A stretch of 64,000 nucleotides of DNA from Myxococcales bacterium (GTDB lineage Bacteria > Myxococcota_A > Polyangia > Haliangiales > Haliangiaceae): assembly GCA_016720595.1 (NCBI GenBank), contig JADKKI010000028.1:62001-126000 (forward strand), given 5' to 3'. This document shows, piece after piece, positions 8,824 through 16,105 of this stretch. The notes under the pieces were generated by a model. The model had not been told where the DNA came from and did no database searches. It saw only the letters and a list, made by a program, of their open reading frames with translations. A program made the translations under genes and the position numbers. How positions within the stretch are numbered: the stretch's first letter is position 1; every line of letters begins with the position of its first letter.

Positions 8824-10152
8824 CTACTTCGCCGACTTCTTCGCGGGCTTCTTGATCGCCGGCTTGCCGATGGTCGTTGCGGTCCACGCCTCGGTGGCCA
8901 GCGCCTCCGCGGACCATGCCGGCGCACCGATCACCATCACGATCGAGGGCCCCCGACGATCGATCCAGGTCACCGTACCGTCGAGCGCCATCCAGCGTGT
9001 ACGCGTGCCGACGTGATCGATGGTCGCGCCGGTGACCGCGTGATCGAGCGCCTTCTCGGCGGCCTCGAACGCCTCGAGCGCATCGGCCTCGCTGTCCCAT
9101 TCGCTGCGTGACACGCCGACCGCGCGCTGAGGCCGCTTGTCCTCCGGCTTGACCAGCGTCATCTCGCGATCGCCGCCCCACCCGGCCGCCGCCTCGGTGG
9201 CCGTCGCCGCATCGACACCGTGCGAGCGGAGGAACAGCGAGAACCCGAGCTCGCCCCACACCGTGACGTGCGCCGAGCCGAACCCCCGCAGCGCCACCGG
9301 TGGCGTGATCTCGATCGGCACGGGCTCGTCGCCCGCCAGGTAGCGCTCGGGGTGGAGGATCTGCTCGGTGGAGCGCGGCGGCTTCGCGAACGCCGCGTCG
9401 ACCGCGGTCCAGGGTTGGCGGCGGCGCAGCGCTGCCACGAACGACAGGCCCGCGCGATACGGAAAGATCATCGCCTCTCGGATCGCCAGCGGGGCCTTGT
9501 CGAGACCATCGCCATTGCCCGGCACCGTCATCGCCTTCTCGATCGAGTCCGCGACCTCGGGGTTCGACCATGGCGGACTGTTGCCGGTGCGGGCGAGCAT
9601 CACCTCGATCATCAGCGCGATCCCGTCGCCCTCGACCAGGGCACGGCGCGCCGCCGCGGCATCGCCCTCGGAGGCGGGGAGCTCCTCGAACTTCTTGAGA
9701 TCGAAGTTCTGATCCTGGATGCCGTGATCGATCTCGTGCGCGAGCACCATCTCGGCCCATGCCGGATCGTCGCCTGCAGTCTTCGAGATCGTCAGCTTCT
9801 TGGTGTCGGGATCGTAGTAGCCGGCGATCTGCTCGGTGAGCAGATCGATCAGCAGTGCCTTGTAGTCCATCGAGAGCGGGATCATCCCCCAGCGCGCGAG
9901 CGAGAGCCCTTCGGCCGCGGTCTCGGTGGCCGTCTTGTCCTCGGCAGACATCACGAGCAGACGACGGCGCAGCTCGTCCTTGTCCACGACCTCGTTCGGG
10001 ATCGGCCGCTTCAGCGTGAGGCCGCGGATCTTCGCCACCTCGCGCGCGACCTTCTCGGTCTTGGCGAGCAACAGATCGAGGGAGCTCGGGTCCGCTGCAG
10101 CCACGCCGGCGAGAGCGACCGCGAGCACCACCGCACCGAGGACAGGTCGCAT
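8824..10152 (-). CDS. Secreted HExxH zinc metallopeptidase
   Basis: 442 residues with a typical signal peptide (LGAVVLAVALAGVAAA). The zinc site HEIDH lies at residues 139-143 in MVLAHEIDHGIQDQNF, and a likely third ligand Glu is in RRALVEGDGIALM about 35 residues later, the spacing of gluzincins. GYYDPDTKKLTI just before the site is typical of secreted bacterial peptidases of uncharacterised type. The C-terminal 200 residues are a predicted accessory domain ending in a Lys/Ala-rich tail. Exported; substrate unknown. Divergent from the NHL lipoprotein operon, whose start is 58 bp away. Confidence 0.75.
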   Translation of the reverse strand: MRPVLGAVVLAVALAGVAAADPSSLDLLLAKTEKVAREVAKIRGLTLKRPIPNEVVDKDELRRRLLVMSAEDKTATETAAEGLSLARWGMIPLSMDYKALLIDLLTEQIAGYYDPDTKKLTISKTAGDDPAWAEMVLAHEIDHGIQDQNFDLKKFEELPASEGDAAAARRALVEGDGIALMIEVMLARTGNSPPWSNPEVADSIEKAMTVPGNGDGLDKAPLAIREAMIFPYRAGLSFVAALRRRQPWTAVDAAFAKPPRSTEQILHPERYLAGDEPVPIEITPPVALRGFGSAHVTVWGELGFSLFLRSHGVDAATATEAAAGWGGDREMTLVKPEDKRPQRAVGVSRSEWDSEADALEAFEAAEKALDHAVTGATIDHVGTRTRWMALDGTVTWIDRRGPSIVMVIGAPAWSAEALATEAWTATTIGKPAIKKPAKKSAK

Positions 10153-10210
10153 CCACGACCATGGTAGCAGGGTTGGCGTCGCGACGCCGGTGATGGCAGG
10201 CTAGGTCCCG

Positions 10211-11389
10211 ATGCGGACAACCCTCGTGACCTCCGTCGCGCTCGCGGGAGGCTTGCTCGCCTCCGCCTGCGGCGACAATCTCCCCGGTCCTCACGCCTGC
10301 TCGGAGACCCCGGGTAACGCCTGCGTGTGGGCGGGCAAGAGTGGCGTGTTCGGCTTCAATGGCGATGGCCTCGACCGCCGAGACACCGAGCTGTACTGGA
10401 CGATGGACATGTCGTTCGCGGCCGACGGCACGGTGTGGTTCATCGACTGGAACAACCACCTGGTCCGACGCGTTCTCGCGGATCAGACCGTGGTCAGCGT
10501 GGTCGGTTGGACCGATCCGATCTTCCCGGGAGACGGCCTCAGCGGCATGGCGGAGAAGTCTGCCGAGGGCGCACCCGGAGGCGAGGTCAAGCTCAACCAC
10601 CCGACGGATCTCGTCCAGACGCCCGAGGGCAAGGTCCTCGTGATGGCGTGGCACAACCACAAGCTGCGCGAGATCGATCCCGCGACCGGTCGTGTGCGGA
10701 TCCTCGCCGGCGGTGGAGCCGGGTTCGCGGGCGATGGCATGCCGCTCGCGATGGCGGTGTTCAAGCAGCCAAAGGCGCTCAGCGCGGATGCCGAGGGCAA
10801 CCTGTACATCCTCGATCAGCAGAACTTTCGCGTGCGCAAGGTCGACAAGGCGACCGGCATGATCTCGACGATCGCCGGCAACGGCATGCAGGGCTTCGAA
10901 GGTGACAACGGTCCGGCGCTGGCCGCGAAGCTCAACTTCGAGGCGGGCTCGAACCCCGAGCCGTCCGGAGGGCTCGCGGTCGGTGGTGGCAAGATCTTCA
11001 TCTCGGACACGCTGTCGAACCGGATCCGCGTGATCGATACGACGACGATGATGATCGCCACGCTCGCAGGTACGGGTGTCGAAGGGGGAGCTGGCGACGG
11101 TGGCCCGGCACTGTCCGCGCAGCTCGCGCACCCGCGCGATCTCGAGCTCGGCCCGGATGGCGACCTGTACATCGCCGACACCGACAACAACCGGATCCGC
11201 GCGATCAACCTGACGACCAACACGATCCGCACCGTCGCCGGCTCCGGCGAGCTCGGGCTCGATGCCACCGACGATCTGCCCGCCACGTCGATGAAGCTCG
11301 CGCGGCCGTTCGGGATCGAGTTCGGTCCCGACGGCAACCTCTACATCTCCGACACGATCAACAGCCGCATCCTCGAGGTCTACCAGTGA
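10211..11389 (+). CDS. NHL-repeat lipoprotein 1
   Basis: 392 residues with lipobox LLASAC at the N-terminus, so probably membrane-tethered outside the cytoplasm. The rest consists of about six NHL/beta-propeller repeats, recognisable from the recurring pattern LNHPTDLVQTPEGKVLVMAWHN, KALSADAEGNLYILDQQN and ARPFGIEFGPDGNLYISDT, with the intervening AGGGAGFAGDGMPLA and GTGVEGGAGDGGPA turns. Such six-bladed propellers bind proteins or small ligands. It overlaps the next gene by 4 bp (GTGA), so the two propellers are made together. Confidence 0.85.
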   Translation: MRTTLVTSVALAGGLLASACGDNLPGPHACSETPGNACVWAGKSGVFGFNGDGLDRRDTELYWTMDMSFAADGTVWFIDWNNHLVRRVLADQTVVSVVGWTDPIFPGDGLSGMAEKSAEGAPGGEVKLNHPTDLVQTPEGKVLVMAWHNHKLREIDPATGRVRILAGGGAGFAGDGMPLAMAVFKQPKALSADAEGNLYILDQQNFRVRKVDKATGMISTIAGNGMQGFEGDNGPALAAKLNFEAGSNPEPSGGLAVGGGKIFISDTLSNRIRVIDTTTMMIATLAGTGVEGGAGDGGPALSAQLAHPRDLELGPDGDLYIADTDNNRIRAINLTTNTIRTVAGSGELGLDATDDLPATSMKLARPFGIEFGPDGNLYISDTINSRILEVYQ

Positions 11390-12636
11390 ACAAGCTCTGG
11401 ATCCCGCTCCTCGCAACGGCGGCGGCGTGTGGCGATGATGGTGGTGGGGCGCCCGCGTGCGACCCGGCCGAGCCGGGCACGATCTGCACGATCGCCGGTG
11501 ATGGCAAGAACGGCTACGACGGTGATGACGGCCCGGCCACCTCGGCGCGGATGTCGCTGCCGCAGGACACGCTGAAGGCCAAGGATGGCACCCTGTACAT
11601 CCTCGACTGGAACAACCATCGCGTGCGGAGCCTCCCGGGGGACGGGACCATCCGTCACGTCGCCGGGCGTGGCGAGCTCGGGGGCACGCTCGATGATCCG
11701 GCGAACGATGACCTCAACCACCCGACCGGCCTGCTCATGGACGCGAGCGGGACGAAGCTCGTGATCGCGGCGTGGCACAACAGCAAGCTCCGCACGATCG
11801 ATCTGACCACCAACCAGATCACCGATCAGTGTGGTGATGGGCGACGCGCGTACTTCGGCGACGGTGGTCCCGCGCTGACCGCGACCCTCGATCTGCCGGC
11901 GAGCCTGGCGCACGCGCCCAATGGCGACCTCGTCGTGATGGATCAGGCGAACCAGGTGATCCGGAAGATCGATGCGAGCGGGACGATCACGCGGATCGCG
12001 GGCAAGTGCGTGATCGATGCGATGCCGCCGACCGGCGGTGGGCCGTGTGCCACGGGTGTCGATCCGGTCGCCTGCCCCGGCGGCTCCGGCAAGTTCACCT
12101 GCGGGGCGATGGCCACCTGCGGCTCGCCGTGTACGCCGAGCTACGCGGGCGATGAAGGCCCGGCGCTCGAGCTGCGCATGGGCCAGCCGTTCGGCCAGTC
12201 CGCGGATCCCGCGGGCCGCTTGCTCTACGATCCGGCCGGGAACCTCTACTTCGCCGACACCGCGAACCAGGTGATCCGCAAGATCGACACCGCGGGTGTG
12301 GTCCACCGGATCGCAGGGACCGCGGGCATGGCTGGATACGCGGGCGACGGCGGACCGGCGACGGCCGCGAAGCTCTCGAACCCGGTCGATCTCGCGCTCG
12401 CCCCCGATGGCACGCTCTACTTCACGGATGTCTACAACCACTGCGTACGAGCGATCGCTCCGAGCGGGACGATCTCGACGGTGGTCGGCGTGTGCGGCGA
12501 GTCCGGGTACGACGGTGACGGCGGCGCGCCGGCGGCAGCGCACCTCAAGCGCCCCTACGGCATCGAGCTCGCCGATGGCGTGCTCTACGTCGCGGACACC
12601 GGCAACCACGTGATCCGCTCGGTCCGTCTGCCCTGA
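11386..12636 (+). CDS. NHL-repeat lipoprotein 2
   Basis: 416 residues starting at the GTG of a GTGA overlap with the previous stop. A short signal ends in AAACGDDGG, a plausible lipobox. The propeller repeats (LNHPTGLLMDASGTKLVIAA, SLAHAPNGDLVVMDQANQ, NPVDLALAPDGTLYFTDVYN) resemble those of the upstream protein. It differs by an inserted Cys-rich loop around residues 205-250 (CVIDAMPPTGGGPCATG, CPGGSGKFTCGAMATCGSPC) that could form disulphides. The twin propellers may be a binding pair; partner unknown. Confidence 0.85.
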   Translation: MNKLWIPLLATAAACGDDGGGAPACDPAEPGTICTIAGDGKNGYDGDDGPATSARMSLPQDTLKAKDGTLYILDWNNHRVRSLPGDGTIRHVAGRGELGGTLDDPANDDLNHPTGLLMDASGTKLVIAAWHNSKLRTIDLTTNQITDQCGDGRRAYFGDGGPALTATLDLPASLAHAPNGDLVVMDQANQVIRKIDASGTITRIAGKCVIDAMPPTGGGPCATGVDPVACPGGSGKFTCGAMATCGSPCTPSYAGDEGPALELRMGQPFGQSADPAGRLLYDPAGNLYFADTANQVIRKIDTAGVVHRIAGTAGMAGYAGDGGPATAAKLSNPVDLALAPDGTLYFTDVYNHCVRAIAPSGTISTVVGVCGESGYDGDGGAPAAAHLKRPYGIELADGVLYVADTGNHVIRSVRLP

Positions 12637-12638
12637 CC

Positions 12639-13094
12639 GTGCGCTGGCTCCACTTCGCGCTCGCCCCCGCCTTCGCACTCGGAGGCGTAGCGGCGTGCGG
12701 CGAGGACGCGACACCAGTGTTCGGCGCCGACTACGCGGCGACCTTCACCGAGGTCCGCAACTGCCGCTCGAGCTCCGATCACGACCTCCACCGGATCAAG
12801 GTCCTGGTCGATCCAGCGGCCCACGATCCGTACACGCTGAGGACCACGGCATTCCCCGTGGGCGCGATCGTCCTCAAGGAGGAGTTCGACTTCGGGGACA
12901 CCGCCTGCGCGGGCCCCGTGATCGAATGGACCGTGATGCAGAAGCTCGGCAGCGCCGAGGATCTCGGCTGGATCTGGCAGCGCGTCGCGGCGGACCGCAG
13001 CGTGACCACGGAGAACGATCCGCTGTGCATCACGTGCCACACGAGCTGCGGCATCGCACCGGACGGCTACGACGGCACGTGCGCGATGCCGTGA
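12639..13094 (+). CDS. Cytochrome P460-like lipoprotein (CxxCH haem motif)
   Basis: A 151-residue exported protein. GTG start 3 bp after the preceding stop; the signal ends GGVAAC (lipobox). The core has the P460-type pattern of a fold whose strands run RIKVLVDPAAHDPYTLRTTAFPVG and GAIVLKEEFDFG, and a single c-type haem site CITCHTSC near the C-terminus. P460 enzymes oxidise hydroxylamine or bind small molecules, but this assignment rests on pattern only, and the lysine cross-link residue cannot be confirmed. Third gene of the NHL operon, suggesting an envelope redox or sensing complex. Confidence 0.6.
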   Translation: MRWLHFALAPAFALGGVAACGEDATPVFGADYAATFTEVRNCRSSSDHDLHRIKVLVDPAAHDPYTLRTTAFPVGAIVLKEEFDFGDTACAGPVIEWTVMQKLGSAEDLGWIWQRVAADRSVTTENDPLCITCHTSCGIAPDGYDGTCAMP

Positions 13095-13467
13095 GCGCCT
13101 CCTGATCGCCGTGGCGAGCTTGCGTCCCGGCCAGCGTCCCTGTGACCGCGGTCAGTCGCCGTGCCCCAGAGCACCCAAGCACCCAAGTGACCCAAGCAGC
13201 GGACCTGCTTCACGCGGAAGATCAGGGGACGGTTTCAACTTGAGCAACTTGCGGTGCGCAAGTGCACGACGATGAACAGCCCACAGCTGATGCAGCAGAG
13301 TGGCCTCATGGCACCAGCTCTGTGGAATCGGCTCAGAGTGACCAGCTCCGTCTTGGGTCTCATGGCTTCTTGGGTGCTCCGAGGCATGCCCACGCAAGAA
13401 AGCTATCGGCATGCGCGCCGCGCTCGGCATCGGGGGCCGCTCCCTGATTCCGCGCACTTCCAGATCG
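13095..13467. other. 373-bp spacer with repeats, no clear gene
   Basis: I see no convincing gene. It holds three near-identical 8-9 bp direct repeats of the type GCACCCAA at 13171-13197, an 11-bp inverted repeat pairing 13169-13179 with 13369-13379, and the left arm of a 25-bp inverted repeat at 13225-13249. Codon usage is poor in all frames. It may be the remnant of a small mobile element or a degraded gene. Confidence 0.5.
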
Positions 13468-13494
13468 CTAGTTGCTCAAGTTGAAACCGTCCCC
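13225..13494. repeat. 25-bp perfect inverted repeat, arms 220 bp apart
   Basis: The 25 bases at 13225-13249 are exactly the reverse complement of 13470-13494. The right arm lies inside the last codons and stop of the barrel-thioredoxin gene (residues GDGFNLSN). Beyond the perfect core the two sides keep partial similarity: GCG one base further on and AAGTGC about 9 bases later, and GCGGACCT on the other flank at 13199-13206. This looks like an old inverted duplication of the gene's 3' end, or the ends of a small non-autonomous element. Confidence 0.8.
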
Positions 13495-14817
13495 GATCGC
13501 CTTGATGAGGTCCGCAGGCGGCCCGCTCCGCTCGAACCGGAGGGTCCCGTCCGGGCCGTAGACCTTGATGTGCGGCAACTCGAACGCGCCCGGGGCGAGG
13601 AACGCCTTCCATGCGGCGCTGTCCGGGTCGACGACCTCGAGCTTGCGGATCGCGATGCGGTCGGGGTACCGCCGCGCGAGGGCCGCGAGACGCTCGTCGA
13701 GCTCGCGGCAGGGAGCGCACCACGCGGCCCACAGGTCGAACACGGTGATCTTGCCCGCGACCGGGGTCACCGGGGTCGCGCTTCCCGCGGGGCCGACCAC
13801 GCGCTCGTCGAGGCCGCGATAGCTCGGGCGGCGCCGGAGATCGAACGAGGTGACGAGGCCCAGGGTCGCGACGACGCCGTAGTCGAGCTGGTTGCCGGTG
13901 ACGTGCGCGTACACCGGGACCTTGAGATCCGCGGTGAGCGCGAGCCGCTCGATCGGCCGCCACGCGACGGAGCCACCGATCAGGGCATCGACGCGTCCCT
14001 CGTTGCCTTCGCCGACCGGCACCTTGCCCTGCCACCGCTCCGCGGTCTCCGCGTGGACCTCCGCCGCCAGCCCCACGGTGAGCTCGCGCGCGAGGTTGGT
14101 CGAGCCCGTGACGCCTCCGGAGATCCGGCTGCCCGGGCGGTACCCCGCACTGCCCTCGTACACCGACAGGTACCCGACGCCCCACACCGCGACGGTCCCG
14201 GGCCCGAGCGCGTGTTGCGCCTCGAGCGCGACGAACGGCATCGCCGTGCCCGTGCCGAGCTGGATGTGCTCGTGCTCCTGACCGATGTTGCCGAGCGCGA
14301 AGGGATCCTCGGCGAGCGTCGACCCGAGCGGTAGCGTCGAGCCAAGACGAGCGTGCAGGTGGAGCCCACGGCGCGACAGGACACCATGGACGTGCAGCGA
14401 CGGATCTCCCACGCCGTGAACCGTCTCGTCGCGGGCGTGGATCCCTGCGAACGCCGGATCGCGCGCGGCGCCACTCGTCGGATCGAAGTAGCTGACCCCG
14501 ACGTCGACCACGCGATACGGCACGGCGATGCCGATCGCGAGCTGCGGCGTGATCGCGTACTCGGCGCCGAGCCGCGTCTCGACCAGCACCAGGTGCGAGT
14601 CGTAGCGGACGGGTCCCGTCGCGTCGTCGAGGATCTCGGAGCTCGAGATCGGGAGCAGGCCCGTGGTCAGGGTCAGCGTCAGCCGTCCCGGGAACAGCTC
14701 GCTCGAGGCGGACGCGCCCGCCGGCAAGCCCGGATTGCTGCACGTGGCCTGCCCGGCATGCACCACGCCGGGTGACGCGAGACAGGCGACGAACGCGATC
14801 GCAACAGCTCGGCTCAC
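13468..14817 (-). CDS. Outer-membrane-type beta-barrel fused to thioredoxin domain
   Basis: The GTG at 14817 gives a good signal peptide (SRAVAIAFVACLASPGVVHA); an ATG at 14868 would add 17 basic residues. About 300 residues follow with alternating amphipathic strands typical of an outer-membrane barrel (RLTLTLTTGLLPIS, LAIGIAVPYRVVDVGVSYF, LHARLGSTLPLGSTL, VAVWGVGYLSVYEG). The last 115 residues are a TlpA/thioredoxin domain with active site WAAWCAPCREL and the cis-Pro region FELPHIKVYGPDG. This fusion is not one I recognise; it could be a surface or periplasm-facing thiol oxidoreductase. The final codons form one arm of the inverted repeat. Confidence 0.75.
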   Translation of the reverse strand: MSRAVAIAFVACLASPGVVHAGQATCSNPGLPAGASASSELFPGRLTLTLTTGLLPISSSEILDDATGPVRYDSHLVLVETRLGAEYAITPQLAIGIAVPYRVVDVGVSYFDPTSGAARDPAFAGIHARDETVHGVGDPSLHVHGVLSRRGLHLHARLGSTLPLGSTLAEDPFALGNIGQEHEHIQLGTGTAMPFVALEAQHALGPGTVAVWGVGYLSVYEGSAGYRPGSRISGGVTGSTNLARELTVGLAAEVHAETAERWQGKVPVGEGNEGRVDALIGGSVAWRPIERLALTADLKVPVYAHVTGNQLDYGVVATLGLVTSFDLRRRPSYRGLDERVVGPAGSATPVTPVAGKITVFDLWAAWCAPCRELDERLAALARRYPDRIAIRKLEVVDPDSAAWKAFLAPGAFELPHIKVYGPDGTLRFERSGPPADLIKAIGDGFNLSN

Positions 14818-14905
14818 GCGCGCTCGTCGTACCACGCGGGCGTGAACCTGGCCAAACCACGCAGCCACGCGAGCCGACGCCTCCTCGATCGACTACGATG
14901 AGGCG

Positions 14906-16066
14906 ATGCTCCGGCTGACCGCCCTGGTCGCTTGCCTCGCCGGCTGTGACACGGTGTGGGACTTCGAGCGGCCGGGGTACTCCACGGACTCCGACCTCGG
15001 CCTGTTCCGGGTCGATCTCGCTCGCGACGCGACGCCGGACACCATCGTCCTCGACCGCCGCCGAACCCAACAGCGCGTGCACGTGATCCCGAGCGGGTAT
15101 GCCGCCGACTTCGGTGCGGGGCTCGTGACGATCGCGGTCGACTTCACGCCCCTCTCCGTGACCTCGATCCTGCTCGGGTACGATCGGCAGGCCTCGCTCC
15201 TCGTCGGCGGGGAGCGAGACGGCGCCGGCGCCCTGGCCGTGATCCCGCAGCACACCGCGGGCGTGTTCGACGCGCCGATCGATCTCGGCGTCCCCGATGC
15301 GACGGGCGCGATCACCTCGATCGAGACCACGGATCCGACGGCGCCCGACAGGTACGGCGAGATCATGCTGGTGTCCGCGGGCCGCGCGCTCGTCACCCAG
15401 AACTTCTCGCTCGACGAACCGACCCTCTCGATGGTGATGCTCGAAGGCGGCCTGTCGAAGACCGCCATGGTCCACACCACGGACGACCGGCTGTGGGTCG
15501 CCGATGACGACCACGTGACGTTCTACGCCACGGCCACGCTGGCCGGATCACCCCCGCAATCCTGGACGGCGACCCCCGCGAACCGGCGCGCGGTCTCGAC
15601 CAACGGCAACCTCGGGGTCGGAGGGCGCCTCCACGCGTTCTCGACGCGCTGCAGCGGCACCACCTGCACGCTGCGCTGGGATGCGGTGTCGCCGATCAAC
15701 GAGACGACTTCCAGCTTCGAGATCCCGATCTCGCACGCTGCGGTCTCGGGCGTCGTGATCTCCGAGGTCGAGGGCGCGCATACCGGCAGCGACGTGGTGG
15801 TGTTCGGGATCCAGGCAGATGGCGACGAGATCGCGACCGAGCTCCCCGATCTCGACTACGACGGCACCACGTTTCACGTGCGCGACAATCTCCGCCGCAA
15901 CCGGTTCCCGCGGCCTTGCCTCGGCACCGCTCAGCTCGCCGCGATCTCGACCGCACCCCTCGATGCCTCTCCTCGCGAGAGCATCTTGATGCTCGATACC
16001 GGCGGCCGCGGCTATGCGATCGATCCCGACGGTGCTTGCCTCGACCTCTCCCTCCAGCTGCCCTGA
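14906..16066 (+). CDS. Lipoprotein of unknown function (possible beta-propeller)
   Basis: 386 residues; ATG after GATGAGGCG, lipobox CLAGC at residues 10-14. The mature part has repeated strand-turn patterns (DATPDTIVLDRRRTQQRVHVI, HTTDDRLWVADDDHVTFYA, GSDVVVFGIQADGDEI), compatible with FG-GAP- or propeller-like folding, but no named family is clear. A few Cys pairs (CSGTTC) suggest disulphides. Divergent from the barrel-thioredoxin gene, sharing a short promoter region of under 90 bp. Confidence 0.6.
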   Translation: MLRLTALVACLAGCDTVWDFERPGYSTDSDLGLFRVDLARDATPDTIVLDRRRTQQRVHVIPSGYAADFGAGLVTIAVDFTPLSVTSILLGYDRQASLLVGGERDGAGALAVIPQHTAGVFDAPIDLGVPDATGAITSIETTDPTAPDRYGEIMLVSAGRALVTQNFSLDEPTLSMVMLEGGLSKTAMVHTTDDRLWVADDDHVTFYATATLAGSPPQSWTATPANRRAVSTNGNLGVGGRLHAFSTRCSGTTCTLRWDAVSPINETTSSFEIPISHAAVSGVVISEVEGAHTGSDVVVFGIQADGDEIATELPDLDYDGTTFHVRDNLRRNRFPRPCLGTAQLAAISTAPLDASPRESILMLDTGGRGYAIDPDGACLDLSLQLP

Positions 16067-16105
16067 CGTCCGGACGTCCCGTCGAATCGTCGCGGCTGGC
16101 AAGCG

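Noticed and set aside
8759..11416. Leftward 885-residue frame through the NHL lipoprotein gene
   Set aside because: Composition like other shadow frames; the NHL and protease genes explain the region.
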